The notes below the pieces were generated by a model. The model saw nothing but the letters and a program-made list of their open reading frames with translations, did not search any database and was not told where the DNA came from. Shown here one piece after another: positions 10,546 through 22,439 of a stretch of 64,000 bases of DNA; the first letter of the stretch is position 1; every line of letters starts with the position of its first letter. The stretch is from assembly GCA_021442155.1 (NCBI GenBank), contig CM038222.1, forward strand, positions 106,891,121-106,955,120, written 5' to 3'. Origin of the DNA: Cymbidium sinense. Lineage: Eukaryota; Streptophyta; Magnoliopsida; Asparagales; Orchidaceae. The position numbers and the translations under genes were made by a program.

Positions 10546-13500
10546 TGTTGACCTCATTTTTGGAGTAAACTCTCAACTTATCCATCTTAGACATAGGACT
10601 CCTCTTAGACATTAAAAGTTACTTAGACTTAAGACACCTCTAGTGATTAGGTGAACACATAACATAATCCTAGAGACATAGAAGAGTTAGCCATAGGAAG
10701 AGGTTATGCCTTAGGGGTGTTAGGAAAACATACCTACCATATAGCTTGAACCAAATTCTTACTTCCATCAAATTCAAATCAACTTCAAATTCAAACTAAC
10801 TTCAAATTTAAATCAATTCCAAATTGAACCTTAAATCAATTCCAATTCAATTGATTTTCTCAAATCATAAATCAATTCCAAAACTCAAATAATGAATCAA
10901 ATCTCAAATGATTGACATCCATGATCAATTCCAAATCCAAAATCTTTCCTAAACCATTTTGATTTCATCCTATGGACTTAGCTCAAATCAATTCCAAATC
11001 ACTTCAAACTAAAATGATTTTCTCATAACCCATTTACATTATCATTTATATTCTTAAATAAAAATGAAATATAAATTCAAATATCCAAAATCAATTCAAA
11101 ACTCAAATCCAAACCTAAACTCTTTTAAGTCAAATTCTTGAACTTAGCCAAATCAAACTCAAATCAATTCAAACCATTGGATTTTCTCTCCAAACAATCA
11201 ATCCTTCAATCACAAACCAAATTCAAACATAAACTTCAATTATCAAATTAAAATTAAATCAACTTAAATCAAACCCATGTTCATCCTTTGAACATGAAAT
11301 TGTCAAATGAATCAAAAACCCATTTGACTCCAAATCACTTGAAATTGGATTTATATTTCAATCATAAGTCCATATGTGAGTTCAACCAAACTTGAATCAA
11401 TGCCTTGATCAAGCCAATTGACCCACTTAGGCTCACTTGACCAAAACTGACCTAAAGCACCTTTTGAGCCAAATTCTAATCCTACCCAAATTGGATTGAA
11501 CTAAGTCCATCTAAGCCTCACATTATGAACAACAATCATCATAGGATGATCAATCACTTAAATTGGGTCAAACTAAGTCAAACTTAGCCTTTGACCAAGT
11601 CAACACATAACTCAAATGAAACCTGAACTAGCCAAAATCCACCATAGGCCAAATTGATTAAAACCATTGATCTTAACCAATTCATGATCAATTATTGAAC
11701 TTGATCAAGTCATCATTTGAGCCAAACCTAGCCCAAATTGTCCACTTGACCTAAGTTGACCTAAAAAGTCAAAATGTATCAAATCTTGATCCAAGACAAA
11801 TTGATTGTAGCCAATGGGTCAAATTCATTCCAAATCACTTGTTGAACTTGACCAAAGCTTCAATTGGCCAACTAGACCTAACCTAATTGATCATGAACCC
11901 AACTTGACCTAAAAGGTCAAATCAACTTGAAATCAAACCAAACCAAAATTAATTGAAACCAAAGCTTGCAATACATCTCAAATGATCAACCAAGCCTAAA
12001 CCAACCCATGGCCTAACCCAATTGGGTCAAATGGGTCAAATTGGTCAACTTAACCCATTTGACCTAAGTGAACTCAAATGAACCAAAACTAAATATAACT
12101 CAAATTGAACCAAACCAATGATACCAAATCACTCCAAATGATCATTTGAACTTGTCCTAACCCTTGCTTTGACCCAATTTCACAAATTGGTCAACTTGAC
12201 CCAAGTTGACCCATTTTGACCTAAATGGGTCAACTTGAGCCAAATCATATCAAATCAACTCCAAATTCATTGAAATTTGGCCCAACCTATTTTTGAAATA
12301 TCTCAAATCTGCCCAAATCAAAATCAAAGCCAAATGACCATTTTACACTTGGGTCAAAGGATAACTTATGGCCAAATTCACTTGGAATTTTGTCAATTCC
12401 TTTTCATGGCCACTTGGCATCCTCCTAGTGGACCATTTGGACACTAACAAAGGTGGTGTAGATGACCCAACCCATGGCCAAACCAACCCCTTCAATCAAA
12501 ATTCTCCACTTGGATCACCTCCCACACTCATTTAACACATCTACACCTCTACACCTCCACTCCTCTACCAAAACTGAAGTACATGGCACTCCTAACAACC
12601 AAAATAAATAATTCAACCTCCTCAATTTAATCAAAATGGTAAGGCAAGCCTCGAACAACTGGTCCATGTAGGGGGAGATATACTCCCCCTCATTCTCACT
12701 CAAATCACCTTCCTTTCATTCGATTGAGCTCAGAGGATCAAAGGCAAGCTTCTCCAAGGATTCTTAAGCTCATTTGAATTTCCCTTCGCGAATTTCTTCA
12801 AAGTTGAAATAGGGGAGGTGAGGGAAATTTCAAACTCACTCAATTTTCAATCAAAGTTCAATTTACTTTGCAAGAACCATCAAGGAGGTAAGTCGAGCTC
12901 TCCCAAATTATTTCCCAAGCATCCAAGCCACAGGAAGGGAGACCTAGACTAAAGCCGCAAGCCATTCGAGGGAGCCTTGGTCAATTGGAAGATACACTTC
13001 ATCTCAAAGCTTGAAACCTTCAATAGAGTTTCGTCTCCACTAGACGAAGCTACCTCCTCCGTTGGAAGCGTCAGTGATAGCCTCCGGTGAGGTATGACTC
13101 AAAATCGATCCCCCATTAAAAACTGCTTGGTATTTTGTGAAGGGAATTGAAATCTTATTAGATCATAGCATTTGGATGTTCTCCCCTATGCTTCTTCATG
13201 GTGTGGGTTGAATCTCAGCCTAATCTGAGCTCAAGTGAGCTCGGATCAAGCAATGGAGGACGGACGATCTCTGTCTCTCGTAGCTTAGGCAGGGATGTAA
13301 TGGGCCGTCCATCTTGCATGTTTTAGATGGATAGCCCTAATTAAATGCTTTAGATATGATTATTAAATCCTTTGAAACCATGGACTTATTCCTGACCGTT
13401 CGATACTTGATCAGACGGCCCAAGTGAAATCACATAGTTCCGTCAACTAACGAGGTAGCCGATGTGATAAATTAAATAACCAATCCTATCGCACCACATG

Positions 13501-16500
13501 AAAACCGCTTCAGTAGTCCACACGGCACCAACAGGATTAGTTAATTTATTAGGTATATTTAATTACCCTTTCATCACAGAAACTTCATAAATTCATAATT
13601 AAATGTAAAAAAATCAAAAAAAAATACAAGCTCAAGTTCATCTTAAAGATAATTTATAGGGGAATCCAATAAAATTAAGTTTAATTGATTTTGAATAGTG
13701 AATTTTGCTTAATTATGGTTTAATTAAAAATCTAATTACCTGAATTACTCCCTGATTGCTTGTTTAATTAATTCCAAATTTTATAGACATGTTTAAGGGG
13801 ATGACTTCTGCCTCCCCAAATTTTCTTGGAATTTATTAATGAGTTAATTAGGGAAATTAATTAATGAATCCCTAGTCACCCACTAATAAAATTAAGAGCA
13901 ATTAAGCATATGAACAGTGATTTAATCACTCAATTAGATAATTAAATATTTTTTAAGCAAGCAGGAGGTTTATAGAATGGGTTTGGAGTATTTTTGGTAA
14001 GTTATTCCCTAAACTCCCTTTTCTCTTTAATCAAAATACAATTAAGGATTAATCCACTAATGATCTACTTAATTAACTTAATAAAACTTTTAAAAATTAG
14101 TTTAAACATAATTAATCTCTTGTTGGGTAGATCCTTATGTGTTCAAAAGCCTAAGGAACATTTAACAAAATCAATTCCAACTCACATATGTTGGAAGGTT
14201 ATGAAAGTACTTAATTAAACACTTTAGCTTAATTAATCAATAATTGTGAGCCAATTGCATTAGGCCACTTTCCTTCCTAGGTGCAGTGCTGATTTAAATT
14301 ACATGTAGTTGCATATCATACGTTGGCTCATAATTATTTGATTAAATATGTTAAAGTGGTATAGGCAAGGGGAAATTAATGGACTTAATTCACACCTTAA
14401 CCTAAAAAAAATATAAAATGAACTTAATTGTTCTAAAAATTAAACTAAATCAATTCACACATGGGGGAAATGGGTTAGGCCCAGCAAACTCTTTCTTTCA
14501 AATCATTTTCAAATCAAATTCAAAATAAAAATAAAAATCACTTTAAGAAATTTTGTTTCACTTTGAATAGTCTTATCCTATAGGATTGTCCTTAGGAATT
14601 AATTAGAATGAATGAAATTACATGCTTACATTACTTTATTTTTTTTCCAAGCATGTTAAATTTTGTATTCCATATGAAATCATGCATTCATTTTTTTTGG
14701 AAGAACAGAATAAATGAAATATTTCCTTTATGTCAATTTGCATGCTTTGGCTAAAGTAAAAAATATGAGTGACTATTATCACTATTATATAATAAAAAAA
14801 TTATTTTCAAAACCTATAAATCAAATATTTTAAATTAAAGTTTGCTGCTTATAAATACTTATAAGCCTGCATGTGATTATAGCATAAAATGTGTTATGTG
14901 ATTTTCTTCTCTTATCTTAACATAGATTTGAATAGGATTGCAAAGTGTATATCTCATTTGAAAAGAACACAACACTTGCTTAAATCTATTCCTATCCACT
15001 TCTATGTTATGACTTAAGAAGGATCTTCACATTCACACATGTAAATTGCACATCCAAAATCAAACAAACAAACATAAACCTTTTGCATGATTCTTCATCC
15101 ATTTATTTTCTTTTTGTACATGCACATGTATTTAAAAGAAGTGGTATATTAGTCTGGACATCCTAGGGTCATGAGGCTTCAAGTAGCCCTAAGAAGGTCT
15201 TCTACCTTATACCCTTGGTGTAGAAAACAATGGCGTCATACTCACTTATGTCTTTTATACTTGTAAATGTGCATTTGATTAATGGACAAAAGAATAACTC
15301 TCTTTTCTACTTAAAAAAATTGTGCATTCATAAAATATCCAAATTTTCTTAAGCAATATCTCTTTGCATTCATCATTAAGGTGTGCTAAAGCTTTGCATT
15401 GCATGTATAGGTATTCTTAGGATTTATTCATATGCATGGTATACATGTTTGGAAGAAATAAATTATTGTGTGTTATGTGATAGTAATTCACCTTAATTAA
15501 TCCTAAGATTCCTTTCTTATTGAATAGGTTCATTTAGAGAAAATCTAAACTTCAAATTTATTAAAACACATAATAAAATATTCACTAAAGAAAAATTACT
15601 AATGAATCTACCTTAAACATTTCTTAAAGTAGGGAGGAAAGAGAAGTTCTCTTCTCTTTTCCTCTCTTTACAACATTTAGTAATTAAATGTAGGTTCAGT
15701 CAAACCAAATTGAATCATCAAAATAAAACTAATAAATCAACTAAATCACTTAAATGAAATCACCCTCTAAGTTGAATCTTTCACACTTAGAAAATTTCAA
15801 CCTTAAAGCCTAGCTAAGACTTGCCACACAAGCCTTAAATGGCATACACATTAAGCTAAGTCACCATTTCTAGCTCTATGATAGGGCGGTGCATGGTTTG
15901 ATGCCTGATTTTATTTTATGATGTAATGTTTTATATTGGATGTTAGGGTGCATGTGCGTAGACTGGATGATAGGACGATCTTAGACTAATCATTATCTTC
16001 TACAGGGGATTGTGCTTAAGGGGCACTGTAATAAAAATAATAAATGCTTTATGTTATGCAGGTTGCTTATACCCCTAAGCATAATCCAAATTAGAATAGG
16101 TGGACTTGGTTACCCATGTGTGGGGTGCTAAGTCCAACTTATTCATATAACTACTTAGGATTGTGTGGTTTGTTTAGCTAATCTCTATTTTGTAGTTTTA
16201 GTTAGATTTACTTTCTCATTTTCATGTAATTTTGCAATTATGATTTGGAATGAATGTTATGGGGGATCAGGATGAACATTGGTCATAAGACCAAGTCTTA
16301 TGAACCATGTGAGGCCTAGGAACAACCACATCCCAACCAACCAAAAGAAGGAAATTCCAAATGAAGAAAGAAGAAAGATAGAAATGAAGAAATAAAGAAT
16401 GAAGAATGAAGATCCCCATAACATGAAATCTTTCTAAATTGTAATTATTCATTTATAATCTGAGTTTTATAAGGGTAGACATCAGCTATCTACATTTTCT

Positions 16501-18005
16501 TTTTGAGTTTGTGTTGTGGAGCTTGACCACAATGGGCTTTTATTCTTTTGCGCTAGCTTTATAAAATTATTTGATGTTTGTTTAGCTTGTGCATTAAGAT
16601 GGCATGTTTTTCCTTGTTTCTTCTTTTGCTTTGATGAATGGCCTGGATGTGATTAGGCTCTTAGGGAAAAATAAATTTTCTATCCAATTAATCAACTCAA
16701 AATTAAAATTAACAACTTTTAACCTCACCTAAATCCTAGGCAATAAATCAAGATAAAAGATTTAGTAACCCCTTAGCTAGATGTTGTATATCTCACATCA
16801 TGCATAAAATTATCTTGCTTCACTCTTGCTAATGGAGGGCTTCCAACTTTGCCAGAGAACTTGGCTTGACCTTTAGGAGCCTTGGTGGAAACACATCTCC
16901 TTCTTGCTAATTTTGGCTCATAGCCAATTTCTCATGCATTAGGCATATGAATCCCATAACCTGTGTCAAAATAATTGTCCAAAAATAAAAAAATAAAACT
17001 TAACAAAATTTGCATTAAATTTAAGTTATTATTCATGCCATACATGATCTAGTCTCTTAGGGAGTCTATTTAAGGACTTAGTCTCTTTCTAGATAAACAG
17101 CAGCCTAGTTATCTTGCAAAAGCATAAGATTTGCCTACATATATTTAAAATTATAGGAGGAGTTAGTTGGCAACCACCCTGAGGCAGTTTTAAGTCCAAC
17201 AGTCGGGCGATTTATCCTCTCTTATGGAGGTAAACATATGCCCATTTTTTTCTTAGATTTAGGTCATGCCTTGGCCCTCACCAAAGCTCCCAAGATTTAG
17301 GTTCTGAGATTGTTATTTCCCCTTTACGGACTACAAGCATAGATCCTCACCACTTAGGCATTTCTATAATATTGTGTTGTAGAATTGTAAGTCCTAGATT
17401 TCTAATAAAAATTCAACTCAAACAATTAAGTCTCTTTAAATTTCAAAAATATAAAGCCCAATCATAAGATAGTTTAGGATGCTTACTAGGCTTCCTAGTA
17501 TTATAAGCATCCCCTACTCACCTTCCTTTCGATTTGATAATAACTCCCTCTTCTTGATCAATATCACTTGATCTTCCAAAAATAAACCAATTTGTTGATA
17601 GTCCTACCTTCAAAATCTTTGGAGACAATGATCATTTACCTTAGTTTAGAGTATTCTTAAGAAATCTCATTCCTTAAGATGTAATTAATAATGTGGGCTT
17701 GCCTCCATAGGAAACTTAACAAACTCGATTTAAAATAAACCCTGCTTTACTCTTCCATGTAAAGTAGGGAAAGAATCTCTAGTACATTCAAAGACCTATT
17801 GTCCTTAAGAGTCCTCATTAGGTGATTAGAACTATTTTAGGATGGAGACTTCTGTCTCTCGAGATAATACATCATTCCTCAATGTCATACCAGATCACCC
17901 TAATGAGAACATTTGTGAATCTATGTGGTGTCTAACAAGCATATTTTTTCTGTCTTTATTTACTTTCAAAGATTGATGAAGATAAATAATTAAAATTTAA
18001 CTACA
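10546..18005 (+). mobile_element. Ogre/Tat-like long terminal repeat, left copy (7.46 kb)
   Basis: The copy starts TGTTGACCTCAT and ends ACTACA, followed by the spacer TATTTTTC and TG, the first bases of the primer site. Its inverted counterpart at 38,922-46,447 has the same landmarks in mirror order. These include the 'aattcaaatcaacttc' zone, a block of TTGACC/GGTCAA motifs (about 11,400-12,260), the 'tcatttgaatttcccttc' zone, the 'cttctgcctcccc' zone and the terminal 'ctctcgagata...gtggtgtc' zone. The preceding five bases are GCAGA. The 7.46-kb length exceeds most described LTRs; Ogre elements, the closest known case, reach several kb. No intact gene lies inside. Confidence 0.85.
11400..12260 (+). 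promoter_or_regulatory. Cluster of TTGACC/TTGACT (W-box-type) motifs in the LTR
   Basis: Within the 5' third of the LTR, TTGACC, TTGACT and their complements GGTCAA and AGTCAA recur every few tens of bases, partly as inverted pairs such as GTTGACCC...GGGTCAAC near 12,205-12,235. TTGAC(C/T) is the core of the W-box bound by plant WRKY factors. The position matches U3, where LTR promoters carry enhancers. The inverted LTR at 38,922-46,447 has the same cluster (about 44,640-45,500). It may equally be an expanded simple repeat with no regulatory role. Confidence 0.4.
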
Positions 18006-18020
18006 TATTTTTCTGAAGTG

Positions 18021-18760
18021 ATTTTACCACCCATTAATATCCTTTGTGATGGGAGTTGCACTTCTAAGGGTAGAATGGGTTTGGACCCATACATTAAGCA
18101 GAATGGGGTAGATTGAGTTGGAGTTTTGTATGTGGTGTGGTATGCCCATAAGGCTTCAACCAATTGCTCATGCCACTATCTCTTATTATCTTCATGTGTC
18201 TTCTTTAGTATATGGATGAGAGTTTTGTTGAATGCTTCTACTAGGCCATTTGCCCTGGGATAGTTGATGGTGGAGTATCTCCAATCTATACTATGTCTCC
18301 TGGCAAAGATGTTGATCTTGGTCCTCTTGAATGTAGTACCATTATCGAATATATGATATGGTTCCTAAAAAAATAGAGCACATGTTGAACTGTGACCTCT
18401 CTGAGTGGGATTACCTATGCCCACTTGGAAAAGTAGTCGGTGGCAGCTAAGATGAATCGATGACCCTTGGAAGAAGGAGGATTGATCGGACCCACTATGT
18501 TAGTACCCCCAACACTCAAATGGCCATGAGGCCAATGTAAGATGTAAATTGTTGGGTTGTTAATGTAGGACTACACCGTGTACTTGATATTGATGGCATC
18601 TTCTAGCTACGTTCATCTAGTCTGTAAAAATTGAAGGCAGTAATATCCTAGTCTTTCAATCTTTGCTTTCATCTTTGGACCAAATTGATGCGCTCCGTAT
18701 AGATCTGAATGTACCTCAGTCACGATACTACAGGCTTCGTGTTTGTCTAAACAGTGTAAC
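18021..18760 (-). pseudogene. Integrase domain of the minus-strand Ogre/Tat-like element, truncated
   Basis: Minus-strand frames show the zinc-finger lead-in (GAHQFGPKMKAKIERLGYY, about 18,715-18,650), then GPINPPSSKGHRFILAATDY and FSKW, with the first catalytic Asp in TDYFSKW (18,424-18,450). DNG follows at about 18,345 (second Asp) and then GLVEAFNKT with the catalytic Glu (about 18,235). The domain continues through EALWAYHTTYKTPTQSTPF and ILPLEVQLPSQRI to about 18,021, where it stops abruptly against the opposite-strand LTR. Integrase inserts element cDNA into the host genome. Stops and frameshifts make it non-functional. The C-terminal domain, 3' untranslated region and 3' LTR expected beyond this point are missing. 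Confidence 0.85.
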
Positions 18761-19052
18761 CACATTTAATCAAATTACCATCAGTATAAGGTGTCATCCA
18801 CAACAGCATAGGAGAGAGCTCTCTACTTCATCTGATGGGCTTGTAATTTCTCTTGATGTAGTTTTCTTATGTTCAAGTAATCTATGAGCGGTTGCCTCCA
18901 ATTCAGCTCCTCGTATTTATTGGCAATGGTAACCTCCCCTTCAAGAGAAAGTCTTTCGATCAGTTCAACGTCAATAAGGGATATGACTCATCTTCCAAAC
19001 ATACCAATACCTTGGTGAGTTTGGTTAAAGAATATGCTACTGCATTCTCTCC

Positions 19053-19950
19053 TCAAGGGACCTTGTAGATGGTGACGTCAGGGATTTGGTCCAACAGCTT
19101 CATGGTGTACTCATGGTCATGACAAAGCTTAGGTTTTAAAACATTGTAGGACCCAGCAATCTGGTTGATGACCAGCTGAGAATTCTCGTAGATGTTGATG
19201 CTCTTGACACACACTGTAATGGCTAACACCATATCGGCAATCAAAGCCTCATAGTTAACTTCATTATTAGTACACAGATTGGAGAGATAGTATGAGAATC
19301 TCATCACATTATGATCTGGAGTTAAGAGAACTATTCTTACCCCTATCTTTCCTAGAAGAGTAGATTGTGGTTCTTTTCCTTTTTGAAAGGAAGCTGCATC
19401 ATCAAAATACATCTTCCAATGGTGATTATCAACCTCCCCTAAGTTCATAATTTATTCAACAAGAAGATCATCACTAAGCAGGGAATCAGCAAGAAGTGGG
19501 TGTGCTACTAAGAAATCTGCTAGTGCTTGTCCTTTCATCACATGGAGGGGTATGAATGTGATATCAAACTATGAGAGAATCATTGATCAATGTGCCAACC
19601 ATCCGGATAATGTTGGCAATGTCATGAGATACTGCAGTGGATTGATTCTTGAAATCAAGTTCACCTTATGAGAAAGCATATAATATCATAGCTTTTGGGA
19701 TGCAAAGATTAAAGCTAGGCAACATTTCTCAATAGGTGGGTAGTTTGCTACAATGAGGATCAGATGGCTGAGGTATTAGAGAGCACTCTTCTTCTCTTCT
19801 TTGTTGGCTTGGGCCAACAAAGTGCCGAGAGAGTCATCCAATGCAGTAGTGTAGATGATGAGTGGCCTGCCCGGGATAGGAACTGCTAGAACTGGTAGCT
19901 TCAACAAATACTATTTGATATCTTCAAAGGCATGCTGACACTTTTCATCC
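19053..19950 (-). pseudogene. Two RNase H domains (Tat-clade arrangement)
   Basis: Following RT on the minus strand, about 19,950-19,560 matches the ordinary gypsy RNase H: HAFEDIK, then LPVLAVPIPGRPLIIYTTA, then a degenerate 'YL...L..AE..YPPIEK'. A second domain lies at 19,448-19,053 in one open frame of 131 codons: WKMYFDDAAS, then SNLCTNNEVNYEALIADM and NSQLVINQIAGSY. The second matches the additional archaeal-type RNase H found only in the Tat clade among plant Ty3/gypsy elements. RNase H degrades the RNA strand during reverse transcription. In-frame stops separate the domains. Confidence 0.85.
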
Positions 19951-19999
19951 CACTTGAACTTGGCATCCATTTTGACAAGTGTTGAAAATGGCTTGCATC

Positions 20000-20830
20000 A
20001 TTTTGATAGATTGGAGATAAAGCGTCTTAGATATGCCAACCACCTTTGGAAAGATCTGAGTTGAGTTAAACTTTTAAACAGTGAAAATTCTAAGATAGCT
20101 TTGATCTTTTCTAGATCTATTACTATTCTCTGGTGTCGAACTACAAACCCAAAGAACTTCCTTGAAGCTACTTCGAATGCACACTTCAGGGGATTCATTT
20201 TAAGGTTATAGTGTCTTAACTATTCAAACACTACTCTCAAGTTAAAGAGATGGTCTTCCTTTTCTTTGCTTTTAACTACTAGATCATCAACATAGCACTC
20301 AACATGATGATGAATGAGTTTGTTGAATATCTGAGTCATGGCCAGCTGGTATGTAGCACTAGCATTTTTAAGGTCAAAAGGCATGACCTTATAATAATAA
20401 ATTCTGATTAGAGTTCGAAGAGTAGTGTTTCTTTCATCCTCGGGGGCCATCTTGATTTGGTTATAGCCAGATGACCAATCAATGAAGAAGATAACTGCAT
20501 GAGATGAGGTGATGTCCACCATTAATTCAGGTATAGAAAGAAGAAACTCATCCTTAGTACATGCCTTATGTAAGTTAAAATCGATGCATATGCAAATTTG
20601 GCCATTTTTTTTTTAACTAGCATGACACTGACTAACCAGATAGGGCATTTTTCTTCTCTAATGAAACCAACATCGACCATTTTCTTGACTTCAAAAATGA
20701 CCTGTTATTCAATTTCTAATCGCATGCATCTAGGAGCTTGCTTAATAGAGTTAGCATTAGGGTCTATTACTAGTTTATAGACTACTACATTGGGAGATAA
20801 TCCAGGCATCTCTTCATATCTTCATATGTC
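20000..20830 (-). pseudogene. Reverse transcriptase of the minus-strand element
   Basis: The order on the minus strand is MPGLSPNVVVYKL (about 20,810), GFIREEKCPIWL, then an open stretch 20,522-20,220 with SSGYNQIKMAPEDE, KVMPFDLKNASATYQ and the catalytic ECYVDDLVVKS (YVDD at about 20,284-20,295). Next is 20,198-19,998 with MNPLKCAFEVASRKFFGFVV and the thumb/connection region ending RRFISNLSK. Substitutions such as MPFD for MPFG, and stops between segments, show it is dead. RT copies the element RNA into cDNA. Protease lies upstream and RNase H downstream, the usual Ty3/gypsy order. Confidence 0.9.
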
Positions 20831-20999
20831 CGTATGGCGGATCTACTTCTTCCTTGGCATCCTTTTCTCGTTCACTTGTACTTTCATTTTTCTTTTCTTT
20901 TTCTTTTTCTTTTTCTTTTGCTTCTTTTTTTTTCTTTTGTATTTGAATTTTAACCAAGTTCATGAGAAAAGGTGATTTAATTTTGAGGAAGATAGTATG

Positions 21000-21480
21000 T
21001 CACATCATCATATATCTCAACATCTCTAATTAAAAATGGTATTTCATCTCCTTTAACATGGTATTCAATTCCATCCCTTCTGAACTTGATGCACTGATGA
21101 AGGGAGGATGGAATCATCTTGCTCTGATGTATCCAAGGCCTATCGAGCAAAGCAATGAATGATGTACTTCAATCAATCATATAAAACTTGGCCTCATTCT
21201 TCCAGTCACCTATTTCCAAAGGTAATACTATGGCCCTCTCACCTTGTTCATTGAATCCTCTCAACATCATCTGATCTCCTCGAAGTGTAGAGATGTCAAT
21301 CCTTAAGTAGGCAAGGGTCTTTAGACTCATAATGTTCACCGATGCACCTGGATCAACAAGAATCCTGGAAAGTCTGAATCTGCCCATATCCACTATGAGT
21401 AGAGGGGACGGTTGTGCTCCATGTCCCCTAGAAGAAGGTCTTCATCTATGAATGTGACTCTTTGGGCTTCTCTTGAATAA
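21000..21480 (-). pseudogene. Aspartic protease of the minus-strand element
   Basis: A 74-codon open stretch (21,393-21,169) begins MDMGRFRLSRILVDPGASVN, with the active-site triad D-S/T-G altered to DPG. It continues with LRGFNEQGERAIVLPLEIG. Beyond 21,169 the frame reads ALLDRPWIHQ and IPSSLHQCIKF, matching the 'ALLGRPWIH...IPSSLHQC.KF' end of gypsy proteases. Protease cleaves the Gag-Pol precursor. Loss of the Ser/Thr in the catalytic triad, plus stops, argues against activity. A T/C-rich tract (20,896-20,945) separates it from RT. Confidence 0.85.
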
Positions 21481-22439
21481 TGTGCCTCCTATCTAATAGT
21501 GATCAACTGAGCTAAGCATATCTCTGGATCAAGAAGAGCCTTGATTAATGATTCTCTCATCTCTTTGGATAAGACAAGGGCATCATATATGCTTAACTTA
21601 GCTGGAAACTTTCTTAGGTGAGTGAGGATATTGTAATCAACTCTGGGCTGATCCTCCAAAAGCATATCCAAAGGTGGAGCATCTTGTGGAGGAGCTTCTT
21701 GCTCATTAGTACCAATGACTTATTTCCCCTTATCTCGAGGTGCTACCCTAGGAGATAGAACCTTGTCATTACGGAGGTTGACTTCAGTGATCTCTTGTTG
21801 TAGGTCAGTGGAAGATTCTGCCTGCTCATCAGGCTCACCTACAACTTCTCCTATGGGGCCCTCGAAATCAGATGATTCCTAGTCTATCTCAAGAGGTCAA
21901 CCCATATTATGTAGAGAAGGAAAGTCCAGTTCTAAATCAAAAAGAGAAAGATCAGAGTTATTAAAATTATTATTTAAACATGGAGAGTTTTTTAACATAA
22001 TAGAATTAGACAACCCATCAGAAGTGACACAGATGTAATTCAAACTAGCTTTATTCCTTGATTTCTAATATTTAGAAGGAGGTAGATAATATAAATCTAG
22101 TATAAGTAAGTGGGGTGAGGGATTTGATGCCCTCATCCGCCGATACAAGATGTCTACTAGAGGAAGAGCTAGCTAAAGTAGAAGTGTTGGCTGAAGTAGT
22201 AGCTGCAATGGTGGAGTTGAGGCTAGGCTTAGTCGGTGGTTGGGCTACTTGGCTATCCTAGGCTAGTGTGGGTTGCTACTACTGCTGCTGTTGAGCTCCC
22301 ATTTTCCCCAAGTTATCTTTGGCAACTTGCAAACCTTCCTTGATGTTGGAGGTTCAAGCTGCCTCAAGCACATACAAGGAAAGTTTCTTGATTTTTGAAA
22401 TAATTTTTTTAGAGGTTTGGGATAAGAAGATATTCTAAT

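Noticed and set aside
10740..12300. Simple satellite in the 'caaatcaa' zone
   Set aside because: There is no fixed period. The zone occurs at the same position in both full LTRs, so it is part of the LTR.
18006..18030. Solo LTR insertion explaining the left LTR
   Set aside because: The five bases after the LTR end (TATTT) do not match the five before its start (GCAGA), and the sequence left of the LTR is not the rest of integrase.
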